Numbered from the stretch's first letter, positions 24,201 to 37,270 are shown. The stretch is 64,000 nucleotides of DNA from Rhynochetos jubatus (GCA_027574665.1 CM050662.1:4060501-4124500), one strand, 5' to 3'. The notes: a model not told the origin generated them from the sequence alone. Program-made: numbers and translations.

Positions 24201-27200
24201 AATCTTATAAGGTAGCTGCTATTGACAGGGAAATAAAAGGAATACAGTTCTTAGCAGACAGACCTAAGTTGCTCCAAATTGCTGTCAGCTTGAAATATGT
24301 TGCTTGTAATTTGTTTTCAAATTCTTTCTCCCCAAATTTGATTTGTTGCTGTACAGTGGATGATCTATTCTGCACAGCATCTCAAAGAGCATTCCCATTG
24401 TCCTCTCGCTGATTGTTTGTGAGCTATCACTTCTGGGAGTTGGCAGCATTTATTATAAAAAGGGACATCATGACTTGAAAAGCAGATTTTTGTCTGAGGC
24501 TGTGGTATCTGCTGCCGTTACAAACGGCAGTGAAGATTACTGTGAGGAAAGTCATCAGGGAAAAATCACATTTCCTCCCCATCTTTGAGCAAGCGGCCAT
24601 GCTGTGTGTCTGTACACTGGGTGGGGAGAAACCGGGCAGCATTTTCTAACAAGCCTTGAATAAATCCTTTTACCAGGATCTTTTTTAACCAGGAGAAAAA
24701 TGAGTAGGGTTTCCCACCTCCTGTGGTATTGTAGCAAGAAGATGAGCATCACACCCAGCAATTTTTTCTGCTGATCTCTGCTCTTTCTTATGTTAGAGTG
24801 AAAAAGGGAACACTGACTTACAAAGTGTCCTGCTGGGTTCAATGATGTCTCCTATGTGGTATGTCTGGGGCTTTCCCATGCCTGTGAATGATCGCTCCCG
24901 GTTCTCCAGACACTTGGTCACTGCGTAGGATATGTTTCTGTGCAGAAGCTCAAGTCCCACCTATGCGTCTGGGTCCATCCATCCTGTGCGCTGTTGCCAG
25001 TGGGAAGAGCAGTATCCTTGCCCTGGCTGGCTTTCTCGTTCCAGAACATACACATTTCTTCTCCTGTCCTTGCCCTACTTATCACAACCCACTTTGTCCA
25101 ATCTTTTACATAAAATCAAAGAAATTCTAGTTTTGGGATGACGAGCTACCTTGGGTTAGTTACATGGCTTTAAAGGAGGCACAAGGGGAGGACTTGCCTG
25201 AGCCTGACTCACGGGGCATGAGGTGCCAAAGGGCTGTCTGTGCAGCTTCCCAGGAAATAAAGGTCTCACCCACCCTGTGTTTATAGCTGTATTAGATTAT
25301 AAACCAAGGAGATAGTGTATATAAAGGTACTTGCTAATTTCTGGATTTTTCCAGGAAAATATTGGTAACTTCAGTATATTGGCGGCACCCGTAGGTGGCA
25401 TTGCTGTGGAGAGGGCACTGCAGGCATCATGTCAGGCACTTCAAATCACCCCAAGAGCTCACGGTCCACTTTGGACAGGTCTTGGTGCCATCCAGAGCAT
25501 GGAGAGAGCTGGAGAGTTGGAAGGGAGTGGAAGGATCACACTCTACCCGCACTAGAAAGCTAATAATTGTTGCAAACGCTGGGGAGCTGCAGAAAACACA
25601 GTGCTAATTCAGCTTGCTTTAATTTTGCCATACAGTTTACCCTGACATCACCTCAGGGAAAGCTCCACTTAAGCAGTTGTAACATCACTGAAAAGATTGA
25701 ATTAAGAAAAAAAGAGAAGGAACATAAAACTTCCACTATTGTTATTTTCAGAAAGCAACAACAGGAAGAGCCAGTTGAAAGGCCGTGAGGCTCTGAGCTG
25801 TGATTCCTCCCTGGAAACCAGGCACATAACAGGCAGAAACACCCTGAACTGTGGGGGAGGTCTGCTCCCTGCCCACACCAGGGAACATGGGCCTGTTCCC
25901 ATGGGCAGGTCCCGGTGAGGGCTACCTCACTGCCCTGGCTTTGGCTGCCCTTGGCTTTTGATTTGCTCTGCCATAGGATGCCCAGGGCAGATGGCTTGAT
26001 GCTGTGCCCCACCTGGAGCGGCGCATCTCCCAGGTGCCACTGCCAGGGCTTGGGACACCACTGTGTTCCCAGTGTTGCAGAAGGGCTGCTCAGGAGCCAG
26101 CAATATTTCCTCTTTGCAGGAGCAGGTTGAGCCTTTCCAAGGTGACCAAATGCAGGTGTCAGCTGGGCAGGAGCAGCACAAATCAATCTCTCACTGCTTA
26201 AAAAAATACCGGTATATCAAATCCAAACCCTTTCCTCTAGAGTTTTGGGGCAGAAATGGAGTTTTTAAATGCTCAATTATTTATAGCTGAAATGCTGGGG
26301 AAAAAACCCAACCCCATTTGTCCTGCTGGAGCAGAGCATGCCGGGCCCCATCACCCACTGCTTGTGCAACACCCGAGAGGAATGAGCTCTGGATGGGGTA
26401 ATGAGGAGCAAGGATGAAGGAGTAGTGCCCAAAAGCAGGGTGCAAGCACCCCAAAGCAGAGGTGGTTCACACAGGGACATGGTCAAACCCAAATTATCAC
26501 AACCCTGAGGTGTGCCAATTGTTGCTTTCATGCCTGGGTGTTAATTATCACCAATTAGGTGGGGTGGGTGGTTCCTTAAGTACAGGCTTCTCTGGCAGGT
26601 CAGCGAGAAAGGACAGGTTTTGTAGACCCACAGATGTTGTGTCAAAGGGCTGCTCTGGAGATTTAACAGCTTCTAGGAGAGAACCTGAGGGAGTTACTCC
26701 AGAGGAAGACTGTCTGCCCAAACTTGCCTTTACCCCCACCCTCCCCGTGTTTTGGAAGAGCTGCCACATGCTAAGGGCCCAGCATAGGGAGTGGGCATCA
26801 CGGGGCTCTATCCAGTGAAGGAAGGGACCATAATCTGAGGTGACACGTGACATGAGGAGCAACAAGACGAGATGAAAGGGAGAGCAAAGATGAGAGACCA
26901 GAGGACAGAAAGACAGCAAGCATCACATGACTGCTAGACAGAGGCTGGAGGAATTTTGAGTGGCTTCTGAACATAAATTAGTAATCATGGCTGAGCAGAG
27001 ACTCTCCCCTTACTGAATTCCCCACTGGTTTTCCTAGTGCTTGTGGACAGGCAGTGGCATGGGGAGAACGATGTGGAGGGATGGTTTGAAGCCAAATGAA
27101 GTACCTTCACTTGCCTGATTTAGGTCAGAAGAAGGGAACCTCCAACTGGGGTCCCCTTCTTCCTGCTCTCTCCTGGGACACAGACTCCATCTTCCCCATC

Positions 27201-29210
27201 CTGGGGAACACTGACATCATGAGGGGTCTGAAATCCCTCCAATGCTTTGTGGTGCATCGCCCTGAGCAGTGGTTACAAACCACAAGGATGACGAGGAAAG
27301 TGCCTGTAACCATGGCAATCCTCTTCAGCCGCATCCTTCCCTGCTGCAGCTCTGGGACCGGTGAACATGGGAGCCACCCTTGCCCCCTGGTCCTGCCACC
27401 TGCATTTTCCAGAGGAAAAGGTGCAATCCAAAGGGAACACTCACCCTGGATAACTTAGAGGTGGTCCTGGGGGTTAGGGACAACCATGCTGTAACAGAAC
27501 CTGCCTGGTGCAAATGCCAGCAAGAAACCCTTTGGGTCTAGTTCTGAGACAAGCATCACCCTGTCCCTGTGGAGTATCACCATGTTTCAACTCCACAGCA
27601 TCCGTGGAGTCATGCTGCTTTGACAGCATGACTCTCGGGCACTCAGGAGATGTTGGGCCACGTCCTCCAGTGAAACCAGTAGGGTTACATCATTTGGTAG
27701 CTGAGAAAATGGTGGCTTGGCTTTCTATTAGGATGAAGCTGTTTAATACCTTCCCACCTCAGCACTGCCTTCCTGCACAGCACCGTCAGCGAGGTCTGCA
27801 CACAGAATATTAGGGATTAATGAGACAGGTGATTAAATACAGTTCTGCTTAAATTCAATCCCGAGAGGATGGATGTGGAACTGCCCTGCTGTGAATTAAG
27901 CAATAAAGTGGGAGAAAGTAGCAAACATGGCAGGGAAGTAGTTCAGTTTCATTAGCACTCTCGTGCCTAACGATCCCAGCGCCTCTGCTCACTTAAGGTG
28001 CGATTGCAATGCAATTTTGGTAGACCTGCACCGACTCTGGTCTCAGCTTGCCGCAGGTATGCCACAATCCTCTGCTGCCCCAGCCCCGCTGCAGCTCGGC
28101 CAAAGCCTGGCACAAGTGCTCATGCAAGGGCCGGCAATGCAATCAGGAGGGGAGAAAAAGGGCAACACACAACTTTTTATTAAACCACTTCTACTTTCTT
28201 GTGCTACTACGCTGTTTAAAAATCTCAGCCGTGCCACATGTTCACCTCCAGCATCCCCTCTAAACCAACCCGCTGGGCGTGGATGGGGCCCGGGGGCATA
28301 GTGCAATGGGTACTTGTGGTGCAGAGCAGCAGCACACGTTTGTAGGGCAGGCAGAGCCCTGCACTGTCCCCTTACATTGGCAGAAGCCATCTGAAACCCT
28401 GTGTGAGTCTGAAAGTAGTGAGGTTGGGAAGAGCGATTGTAAACCCATTCAAATCCACAGCTCTCGAAGGGCTCAGCAGTGGCCACCAGCACCATTATCC
28501 CCTCCTCACAGATGGGGAAACCAAGGAAATTATTTGCCCTGTGTAACCCAGAAGAGCTGGGAATGCAGCAAGGTCCCAGATTAGCAAAATCTCAGCCCTT
28601 GGACCATAAATGAGTTGTCAGATGTCAGCATCAAAGGCTATAAAATCTGAGCCCTGCTGCCCAGTTGGCCTGTGTGCTTGGGGATGTCTTAATGCTGGCA
28701 GGTTTGAGGCGCAGTCAGGACTGCCCAGTCCCGTGCCCTCTGCTAGCAGCTTCAGCTTCCTTCCAAGACACCAGGATAAAAGCTTCCCGTGAGCATCACT
28801 AAAGTCGTTGAGAGCAGAGAACTCCAAACCATCCATCTGCTCGCCAGTCTCTGCTGACCGATAGCCACGAGAGCGTGTACAGGCTGAGCTCCCTCTGTTC
28901 AGGAGCAGTGGTGCAGTGCCTACTGAAACATCTGGGTTTGTGCACTTCTAAACCTCGTGTCCGAATGAAATGGTCCCTCGTGCTGATCAGGAAAAGGCCA
29001 ATTCTTGCACAGTTGCTGGGGTTCAAATTCCCATTTCCCCCCGCACTGCCTGGTGCCAGGGTATTTTATCCAGACCACAGCTCCTCCTGCCAGCTGTAAC
29101 ACAGGGACAAGGGACTACTCAGCCGTTTGGGAGCAGAGCAGCCTGCTTGTAAACTTAATATTACTCGAGGTTTGCTCAGAGTTCATGCCCCAGGTTGCAG
29201 TCTGATGGAG
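18270..29210. other. Intergenic DNA upstream of CTNNA1
   Basis: I find no gene in this 11-kb stretch. A 175-codon open frame at 18732-19259 on the plus strand begins about 0.5 kb from the CpG island, but its peptide resembles nothing I know and it has no coding signature. The rest holds short chance open frames, G-runs near 20576-20586 and 23604-23612, and a purine-rich patch at 20862-20938. No CR1 copy, RNA gene or splice-bounded exon was recognised. Confidence 0.65.
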
Positions 29211-29214
29211 TGAG

Positions 29215-29470
29215 CCATTCCTGAGTGCTTCTGATGGATATAAAAAGGATATGCAATCAGATGTGCACTTAAGCAAGTATATTACCAAGTTAAATGACTT
29301 CAGTTTTACTAAGCTAATTAAAAATGGAACAAAGCAACAATCAGATTAAGGTCATAATTAATAACTCCATAGGTTCAAATTATCCAGTCACCAAATAATA
29401 AATACCGCATGTAATCAGAGGAAGCTGTGGCTGATAACTAGAGGGAATTAGTATCCTGCCCAGAGGTCTT
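29215..29470. promoter_or_regulatory. AT-rich island, candidate conserved non-coding element
   Basis: About 250 bp of AT-rich unique sequence stands out from the GC-rich surroundings. It is dense in homeodomain-type cores (TAATTA, CTAATTAAAA, ATTAATAAC) and has no open frame. This texture is typical of developmental enhancers in vertebrate gene deserts. Function is inferred from composition only. Confidence 0.3.
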
Positions 29471-29474
29471 TGGG

Positions 29475-32400
29475 AGCTACCTTTTGAGTAGTGACCTCAG
29501 CTCACCGAGACAGCATGTTAACCTTGCTATTGAGGAGATAGCCCTCTTTCTAAGGCTTCAGTGTCTGTAAGAGCCCAAGTTGCTCCTTTGAAGGGAATCA
29601 AGTGGACTCAGGATGAGGGGGAGCCCCTCAGTCACCACCTCCCAGGTAATCAGGGCAAGAGCCACCACCCACCTGCAGAGATCTGTCCCTCTTATCTTTC
29701 CACACAGCCATTTCTCCTTTTTGGCTATTTTAATGCTTTGAAAAATTCCTAAAATATCCCAATTTATGGATTTTTTTTTTTTTTTTAATATCCAGAAAGA
29801 ATCAGGCACTTAAATATGGAATTCTGAAGTGTTCCAATAGCTTTTAACCTAAAACATAAAACCTACTTGCCTCCTTAGGTGTTAATGACAAGTTTCTCAG
29901 GCCAGTTTGTGCCTGCAGCATATGGTGTTGGAGCGGGACACTGCTCCAGCAGCTCTGTGGGACCCTGCCACACTACGCACAGCCAGGAATCTCAGGATCC
30001 GGCAGAATTGCGCTGCCACACGTCCATCACCCAGCCCAGCAGAGCATCCTTAAAACAGCACCCGAAGAAAGCATCTTACCGTGGGCAAGGACAGGATGGT
30101 GATTTTCACAGCACTCTAATCACTTCTGGGTTGTAGCACAACAAGCACCAGCAGCTTCAGCTGCGTGCCGGAGCCAGGGTGTAATTTCCAGCTGCCTGCT
30201 CGCCTACAGCCGCCACAGCACCCATGGGAAGGCTAGCACAGCTCAGCTGCAGGCTGGGCTTACCCTGTGCTTAGCAAGGAAGAGACCCCAGCGCAGCCCC
30301 CAGCATCTTTCATGGCATCTTGGTTGGCTTCTGCCGCCTCTCACTCCACTTTGTGCTATAAAACCATTTCTCAGGTTTTGCTTTGATGCAGAAAAGCAGG
30401 AAACATGGTTATCATTCGGATTGCAAGAGAAGGTTTTGGCAGAGCTTCCGGGGAAGCTCCTGTGGCGGGCGGATAAGCCCAAGGGATTTTTAGTGTAAGG
30501 ATGGGAACCTGACTGGGTGGGCGGTGAAAGACCCTTTTGAGGGAGGGAAGCCTTCCCCTTCTGCTCAAGCAACCAAACCATCAGGGAGAGAGCTGTGAGC
30601 AAAAGAACGGTCTTTTCAAAGTACTGCCAAATTGTGGACCTCATGGCCGCAGGATCTCTGGAAGACAAAACCCATCACTGGGCTCAGAAGGGATTAGAGA
30701 AATTCAGAGAAAGAAAAGCTTCATTATTGCTCACAGAGATTTGGGCTCCAATGGAGCCCCAGCTCTAGAAACGTTCAGCCCCTCAGTTATAGATGATAGA
30801 GGCCCTCAATCCCTCCCTCAGCCTCTCCAGGTGCTGCCATGCTGTGGAGACTTTGTCCCGATACCACATCCTTTACATCAGAATTTAGATAAAAAGGAAA
30901 TAAAATCCTGCATAAAACCTGCAAGTGTTTGTGAGTGCCTCTGCGAGGCTGGTGGGCTGGCACAGACCTGAAGGCGTGAGCGCCTGCCTGCGCAGGCAGC
31001 TGCCTGCCCGGCTCAGGACTCTCCTATCTCTCCTCCTGGTAGATGGAGAACAGACACGACCACGGATGCCCACCCAGAGGAGCCCTCTGCGTCAGCCTGG
31101 CAGGGCTTTCTCCTGAACTTCTTCTTTAATAACTTCTTAATTTTAGATTAGTAACAAAAAGAAAAGACAAATCTGATGGAAAAGTAGCATTTACCTGCTT
31201 GCCCTGACGGAGGGACAGGCATAGGGTAGGGATACACAACTGGGCCTGGCAGGCAGCAGGACACCCTCTGTTGTGCAGAGCTCAGCTCCGCACCATTATC
31301 CATCACCAAACATCCGGGAAGCCATCATGGCTCAGGGGACTGCATCCCTTCCTCCCACAAACAGGCTGTCTGCCCTTGAAAAGGTGCTCCTAAGCTACGT
31401 CAGCAATGCCCGGGCAGTACCCTAAGTCACAAGTCAATGCAATGAAAAGCCACAACAGTCAGGTCTCCAAGCAAAAAGATGCAGAAACCCATGTCACTGG
31501 GCATCTTGGCTCACACAAAAGTGCATCCCCCTGAGCGGCCCTCATCCTGCCACCCCCAGCACCGCTGAGCAGCCGAGGGACGGCCACCTGGCCTGCACAG
31601 GATCTGCTCTGTTGGCAGACTCGCCCGGGCCATTCTCATGGCAGTGGCCAGGAGATGATTTATTTTCCCTCCAGGCCAGCCCTTTTCTGCTGGTTTCCTT
31701 CCAGCCTGGCAGCCTGTAGAGAGGACAGCACTGACATGATGTCACTCACAGCAGCTTTGCATCTTCCTCAGGCTTCCTAATTCGAGCAGACAAACACCTT
31801 TGACACAGGTTGTGAGGTTTCCATCCTGTTCCAGAAGCTCCAGTGCAGACTTCGAAGGGAGACATCATAGCTCAGCTGGAGCCAGCACTTGTGATGCCCT
31901 CACTTGGCACGCATAGTCACAGCCCATGCAAACCCCAGGGGCTCTTTGGGCTCCCCTTGCACCCATCTCATCCCATGGCTGAGCCATGTGGGGCACAGAG
32001 ACCTCACGGCACCCCGTCATGGAGGAGTGGTGGGCAGGAGCACAGCTACAGCATCCTACACCACCATTGCCCTTGATGCAGCTCTGCTTTGCTGCAAGGG
32101 TGTTAGAAGCAGGCAAGCAAATTGTGCACTCTCCTTTCCTGGGAGCATAACTCACCCCACTCTGTCTCCCGTGGGCTGGCTGCTCCTGCTGTTTGTAGGC
32201 AGGCACATGCCGAGGGTTTCCCACCATGACAACCAGCTGCGGACAGCACCAGCTCTGCCATCCCCTCCACACAGCAAGGGGCAGCTGCTTAAAATGTCTC
32301 TTAAAATGGGACTGGTGAACATGAGTTGGGGACAAACTTCCCTGGGAATAACCTTCACCTGCTGCTGGGCAGCAGCTTCATTTTATCTCATCATAATTCT

Positions 32401-34170
32401 GCACAGAAAGGTGGCCCCAGGGTGGGAACATCTCTGCTTCCCAGGGAGATGCGTTTCTTCCAGCAGCAGAATCGGGCCCTGAAGCGCAACACGATGCCCA
32501 TCCTCTGCTGCAGCCCACACCCTGCACCCCTGAAGCAGCTGGCTGGGGATGCTGCGGAGGGGCTGGCAGGGGGCCGTGTCCCCCTGCGTGGCTGAGGCCG
32601 GGGGCCGATCTGCCTGGCAACGCCTGGAGATTACAGCCTCCATGCAAAAAGCAATTTGTTTTGACAAATCAAAAGGGGAAGCGATGCGGTTAGAGGCAAC
32701 AGAGCTCTTCTGGGTGTGCAACAGTAGAAAAATACCCATTGCTTGTCCTGGCTTCAGCAACGCAGGGAGAGAATAAGCTCAGCTGCTTTTGTAAACTAAA
32801 TGTACAGGGGATTTGGTCGTGGCATGCATGAGTTTTGCCTTTCAGCATTGAAGGGAACATGCCCTTTCCGCTCTTCGAGGCGTTGGATAGATGTATGCCA
32901 GGCATAGGCCTGAAAGAAACCCTTTGTTCAAAGCTCAAACCTGGATGGGCTGAAAAATCCCCCCCCAAGAATGGTTTGCAGAGCCGGGGGCAGCCAGCCC
33001 AGCCCTCCTCTACTCTTTCCCATTCTTGAAATGGGGAAATCTCACCTTAGAAACATAAAGAACTGGAGACTGCTTCAGCTGCGGAGCTATTGCTCTTTTA
33101 AGAGCTTGGGGCATAGCCATAACGCTGGGACCCCTCAGTGGTGGCCGTGTCCTCCCCCTGCCACAACCATCCATCCTGCTGGGTGATGGGCTGGGAAATG
33201 CCAGCTTGCCATTTCCTAAAATTGAATTCAATTTTACATTCAATTTATGTACTTTCCATTAAAAAAAAAAAAGGCAAAGCCCAAATCCCCCTCCCAGTAC
33301 ACTCTTTGAAAATCAGCAATGATTTAAATCCCTCAGCTACTGTACAAAGACAGGCAGGGATGCAGCATCCAGACGTTTGTTATTATTTTATTGCTGCCGG
33401 CACCTGCATACCCCACCGCTGACATACCCCCACCTACATCGGCACCAGAGCAGCCCAGAGTGACCCTGGTTCCTTTCTGAAACCCCATTGCTTGCTGAAT
33501 CACACCCAAGCAGATGATTTTAAAGTGCCTCAGGAGTCCTGCCTCAGACACCCGAAAGCTGCCCCACACCCTGCCCCTCCATGTGCCAGCATCGCTGCTG
33601 AGCACACCACGAAATCCCTCTGGCTGTTACCCAAGTGGAAACATCTTCACCAATGCGTCCTGCTGTAGTTTACTTCCAGGTTTAAGCATAGCTGGAGATT
33701 TTTGCAGAGCCCAGCACTGGGTTTGTGCTATATTTACACTCAGTGGTTTTAAGACCCTCTTCTTGGTCACTCTCCAAGTGATTGAGCTCAAATGTCCCTC
33801 CACCAGCTGATGCCAAGACCCTTGGGTACCTGGCTTCAGGGGGGGCAGAGGGGGTTTCCCGGCATCTGCCCTAACCTGACTCTGCTCCTCATTAGTTCTC
33901 TAAAATGTCCAGGGTGCTGGGTCCTCACACTGGGATCCGGGGAATTTGCATTCTAATTCCTCAGGATTTGGCCAAGTTAATGTTTTAAGAGGGTTATTGG
34001 AATGCTCTGTTAATGTGTATGGGGTGGGTCTGGTGGCTCAGGGCCTGGAGCAGCTGTAAAAGAGGAGCCAAGAGCAGGAGGCTTTGCCAATGACATGATC
34101 CTATTGTTAATTATCTTAATTATGAAGGACATGCTGCTAAGTGACATCTCCAACGCAGGCCTGCTCTGCA
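29475..34170. other. Intergenic DNA, no gene seen
   Basis: GC-rich unique sequence without a supported gene. Small features are a 16-T run (29771-29786), a perfect 16-bp palindrome CTGCCTGCGCAGGCAG (30984-30999) containing an NRF1-like core, an A-run near 33260, and a perfect 20-bp AT palindrome at 33217-33236. Open frames of 60-190 codons are scattered on both strands but overlap one another in several frames and show no family motif. Confidence 0.6.
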
Positions 34171-34175
34171 GCATT

Positions 34176-34499
34176 CAGGTCCCAGATATCTGGGTCTGGA
34201 CAGAGACTCATCCAGACCATTTTTGGGGCATCCAGGCAATAGGGAATGAGCCCCCAGTGGTGCAAGGAGGACCCCATTGCCCAAAGGGCACCCCAAAGCA
34301 GGAGGGAAAGAGGTGGGAGATGGGGATGCTGGGGGCAGCTCTGTGCTGGGGCTGCCCAAGGCTGAGCTCAGGGATGCACCCAGCACACTGCTGAGGGGGT
34401 CCCTGCAACACCCCTGCACTCAAGGATGCCGTGGGGGGATTTATGGAGAAATTTGGAATGTCCCTTCTGGTTCTTCTCCACCCGCAGCCCCGGGGCTGG
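34176..34499 (-). repeat. Inverted repeat, left arm (~320 bp)
   Basis: This segment is the reverse complement of 35966-36292, at roughly 80 percent identity by eye with few gaps. The best-matching core, read on the minus strand, is CCCTTTGGGCAATGGGGTCC. Neighbouring shared blocks correspond to CACAGAGCTGCCCCCAGCA and AAAAATGGTCTGGA. Both arms share the same outer and inner limits to within a few bases, so each is a full copy of the same unit. I do not recognise the unit as CR1. It may be a dispersed repeat such as a solo LTR or an old transposon, or part of a local inverted duplication. Confidence 0.85.
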
Positions 34500-34529
34500 T
34501 TCCCTCCCCTCCCAGACGGTTTTGTAGCC

Positions 34530-34800
34530 TGAAGTTGCTGTTTACAAAAAGCAAATGTTTTACTGTTAGCTAATCCGGCTTGTTTGCAAAAGCCCCGAAG
34601 GCTCATTTTAATTGCAAGTAAATGATTCTTAACGATATAAATCAGAGCCAGCCGAGGCCGGGAGTGTTTGTGATATCTTGCACTGTAACCAGGAGTCAAG
34701 AAATGAATTAGTCTCAAATTGAAAAGGGGAAGGTTTCCATCAGAAATTGGGCAAATATGAGACTTCATCAAGGAAAGATAATCACTTTGCGGGATAATAA
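34530..34800. promoter_or_regulatory. AT-rich unique island between the inverted arms
   Basis: Just inside the left inverted-repeat arm lies AT-rich unique sequence with closely packed homeodomain-, octamer- and forkhead-like words (TTTGCAAAAG, TTTTAATTGCAAG, GTTTACAAAAAG). It has no open frame of note and contrasts with its GC-rich surroundings. It looks like conserved non-coding DNA, but only an alignment with other birds could show that. Confidence 0.3.
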
Positions 34801-35965
34801 TGAGGCTTCAGCTTATCAGTTTTGCATGGAGAATCCTTAATATGCCTGTAGTGGATTTCACTGCTGTGAACGGTGTGAGAGACAACTCAATAAGAAAGCT
34901 AATGGAGAAGAGACGTGGCAGCCCCCGGCCCCATCTCTTCCCTGGCCCGGAGGCTCAAACCCACCTGGTTTTTGAGAAAAAGTCAGAAAAATGAAAAAAA
35001 TATCATACAGATTTCAAAGTGCCTGGCTGAGAGGCAAGGCTCTGCTTTGGTGGGTCCTCACCCTGCTCTGCCAGCACCTCCTGTGCCTTATTGCGGGCAT
35101 AAAGGTGCTGCTCCCCAAACAGGGGTACCAGCTTGCTTTCCACCACTCTGCTCAGGGTCCCAGCCTGCCTGGCTGGGTCAGCAGGAGTTCTTCACTTGGT
35201 CTCTGTGCCAGCTGGATTAGCCCCGGAGAGGACAAAACCCTGACCATAGGACAGGGAGATGAAACCGCCAAGGTCTGGCATGTTTTGGGTTCTGCTCCCC
35301 GTCACACTCCTCTCATCTGGGAGGTTTCTCAAGTGCAAGGGATGGATTCAGACTCACAGACACTTCGCAGGCAAGGAACCCTCAGCTGGGGCATTGTGGG
35401 GCTGTTTGGGAAGCAGCTGGCATGGCCGCAGCCTTGGACTATCCCCAAGGGGGATGGTGGTCCCCAAAGTCATCCTGGCCCAGGGGCTCTGCAGGAACCA
35501 GAGGCCAGCAGGAAGCACGGCTGGCTCCTGTGCCCATACACCCCCTGCTCCATACAAGGGCCTATCTTCAACCTGGGAACTGAACTGTAATTACTTTACA
35601 GTCCTGCTGGTTTCTGATGAAATTAGGCAAAAGCTTAGATTGGAGCCAGGGACTTCGTTTTCTCAGGAGAAAAATGGAAAAGAAAAAGGAGAACCTGGAA
35701 CATTTGATTTGGTTTAGCATTCAGGGAAACTTTCTTTTCCCAAATTCAGGCTAAAAATGACTCATTTTTTCCTCCCTAAATTGCTCCCATTGTTTGCATT
35801 GATTCCCACTTGCTGATGCCCAAAGAGTTGCTCAAGGAGCTGCTGCCTCTTAGCATGGCTGCAAGCGTCCCCTTAGAGCAAAGCACAGGGCACCCAGCCA
35901 GCTCCCTGCCAGCCCTAGGGCATCTCTTCCTGCCCCGGGGGACTCAGCCTTGCGGCAGGGCTGCT
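34801..35965. other. Spacer between the inverted-repeat arms
   Basis: The rest of the spacer holds no recognisable gene. Open frames of 199 codons (34991-35590) and 152 codons (35259-35717) overlap each other in different frames and show no transposase, integrase or reverse-transcriptase motif. That argues against an intact transposon bounded by the arms. An AP-1-like TGACTCA site lies near 35759. Confidence 0.6.
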
Positions 35966-36292
35966 CCAGCAGGCCAGGCTGGGAATGAGGAGAACAAGAA
36001 GGGACATTCCATATTTCCCCCCCAAATCCCCGCCCCCCAGCATCCCTGAGCGCCGGGATGCTGCAGGGATCCTCTAAGCAGGGTGCTGGGTGCATCGTCA
36101 GCTCTGGGGAGCCCTTGCACAGAGCTGCCCCCAGCACCCCCATCTCCCACCCCTTTCCCTCCTGCTCTGGGGAGCCCTTTGGGCAATGGGGTCCTCCCTG
36201 CACCACTCGGGGCTTGTCTCCCATTGCTTGGGAGTCCTAAAAATGGTCTGGACAAGTCTCCCTGTGCAGCCCCAGAGATTTGGGACCTGGGA
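35966..36292 (+). repeat. Inverted repeat, right arm (~320 bp)
   Basis: Partner of 34176-34499 in opposite orientation. It contains the shared core CCCTTTGGGCAATGGGGTCC near 36174-36193 and the AAAAATGGTCTGGA block near the outer end. Divergence of about one base in five suggests old copies. Outside the arms the flanks do not continue to match, so the repeat unit ends here. Confidence 0.85.
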
Positions 36293-37135
36293 CCCACAGG
36301 GATGCCTGACAGCAGCTATGAAGGACCAAGAGGGAAGGGGCAATGCTGACACTCACGGTGCTGGGGTTAGGGAGAGGCAGAGACCCTGTCTGCCCATTGC
36401 AGGGGGGTCCTGGGAGAGGGTAGCTGGGGAGATACACAGCCTGGCTGTGCCTGGGGAGTGTAAATGGGGCTTTGGTGCATAATGAAGAGAGGGCTGCAGA
36501 GCTGAACTGAGCACGACATCCACTTGTCCCTGGCAGACAAGGGGCCCAGACCAAGCATGGCATCTATGTTAATCCCCGCGCTGTCAATGCAGCATCCAGC
36601 CGGGGGGTGCCAGAACCAGCACGGGTCACAGGGGCAGGTGAGGCTGAGCCTGGCCGGGCCAGCTCGGGTATCACCAGCGTAACCCAGGGACCTGGCCGAG
36701 TGAGGGCACAGGGCACCCATCCCACATGGCCATGCACAGGATGTGAGCAGGTGATGAGGCCCGCTGGGGACTGAGGGCTGCAGCAGCAGATTTTTCACAG
36801 CAGAGCTGCCTGACCTGTTGGCCAAAGGGCTCACGCGGCACCTGGTAACTTGCATACAATTAAAAGTGGTCTGTAATTGCTCTGACTGGAATCTGTAGCG
36901 AGGATAAAGCCTGGCTGGCCGTCACAGAGAGCCCGGCGCTGAGCCAGGCGGCAGGTTTGCAGCCACCAGCTCTGTGCCAGCTCGTCTCGTCATGCCCTGA
37001 CCTCCCCCCCTCAGGACACAACTGTGCTCCCCATGGAGCATATCCCCAGGCCAGGATGGGGACCTGGCCTCCAGGGAGGGGCACTGGCCAGGGCAGCTGG
37101 CTGGGGAGAGGGTGCAGCTGCTGCTGAGCGAAGCT
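36293..37135. other. Intergenic DNA, no gene seen
   Basis: GC-rich unique sequence with overlapping chance open frames. One AT-richer patch at 36845-36905 (CAATTAAAAGTGGTCTGTAATTGC) has the look of a short conserved non-coding element. No exon borders with coding sequence were found. Confidence 0.55.
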
Positions 37136-37139
37136 GTGG

Positions 37140-37270
37140 GTTCATTACCAACCTCTTCAAAACCCGGGCTTAAAAATATCCCCCGTTCGCCCGGGCTGGC
37201 TCAGCTGCGTGGCTGGTCCTCAGCTCCCTCTCGGGATATAAATAGCCGGTGCTGAATAGCAACGCTGGCC
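37140..37270 (+). promoter_or_regulatory. TATA-box promoter-like segment
   Basis: A consensus TATAAATA box (37237-37244) follows a CpG-containing GC-rich stretch with CCCGGGC words and is followed by GCCGGTGCTGAATAGC, a layout like a TATA-driven core promoter. A start would fall near 37265-37270. A 184-codon open frame follows 0.65 kb downstream, but nothing shows they belong together. A TATA word alone is weak evidence. Confidence 0.25.
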
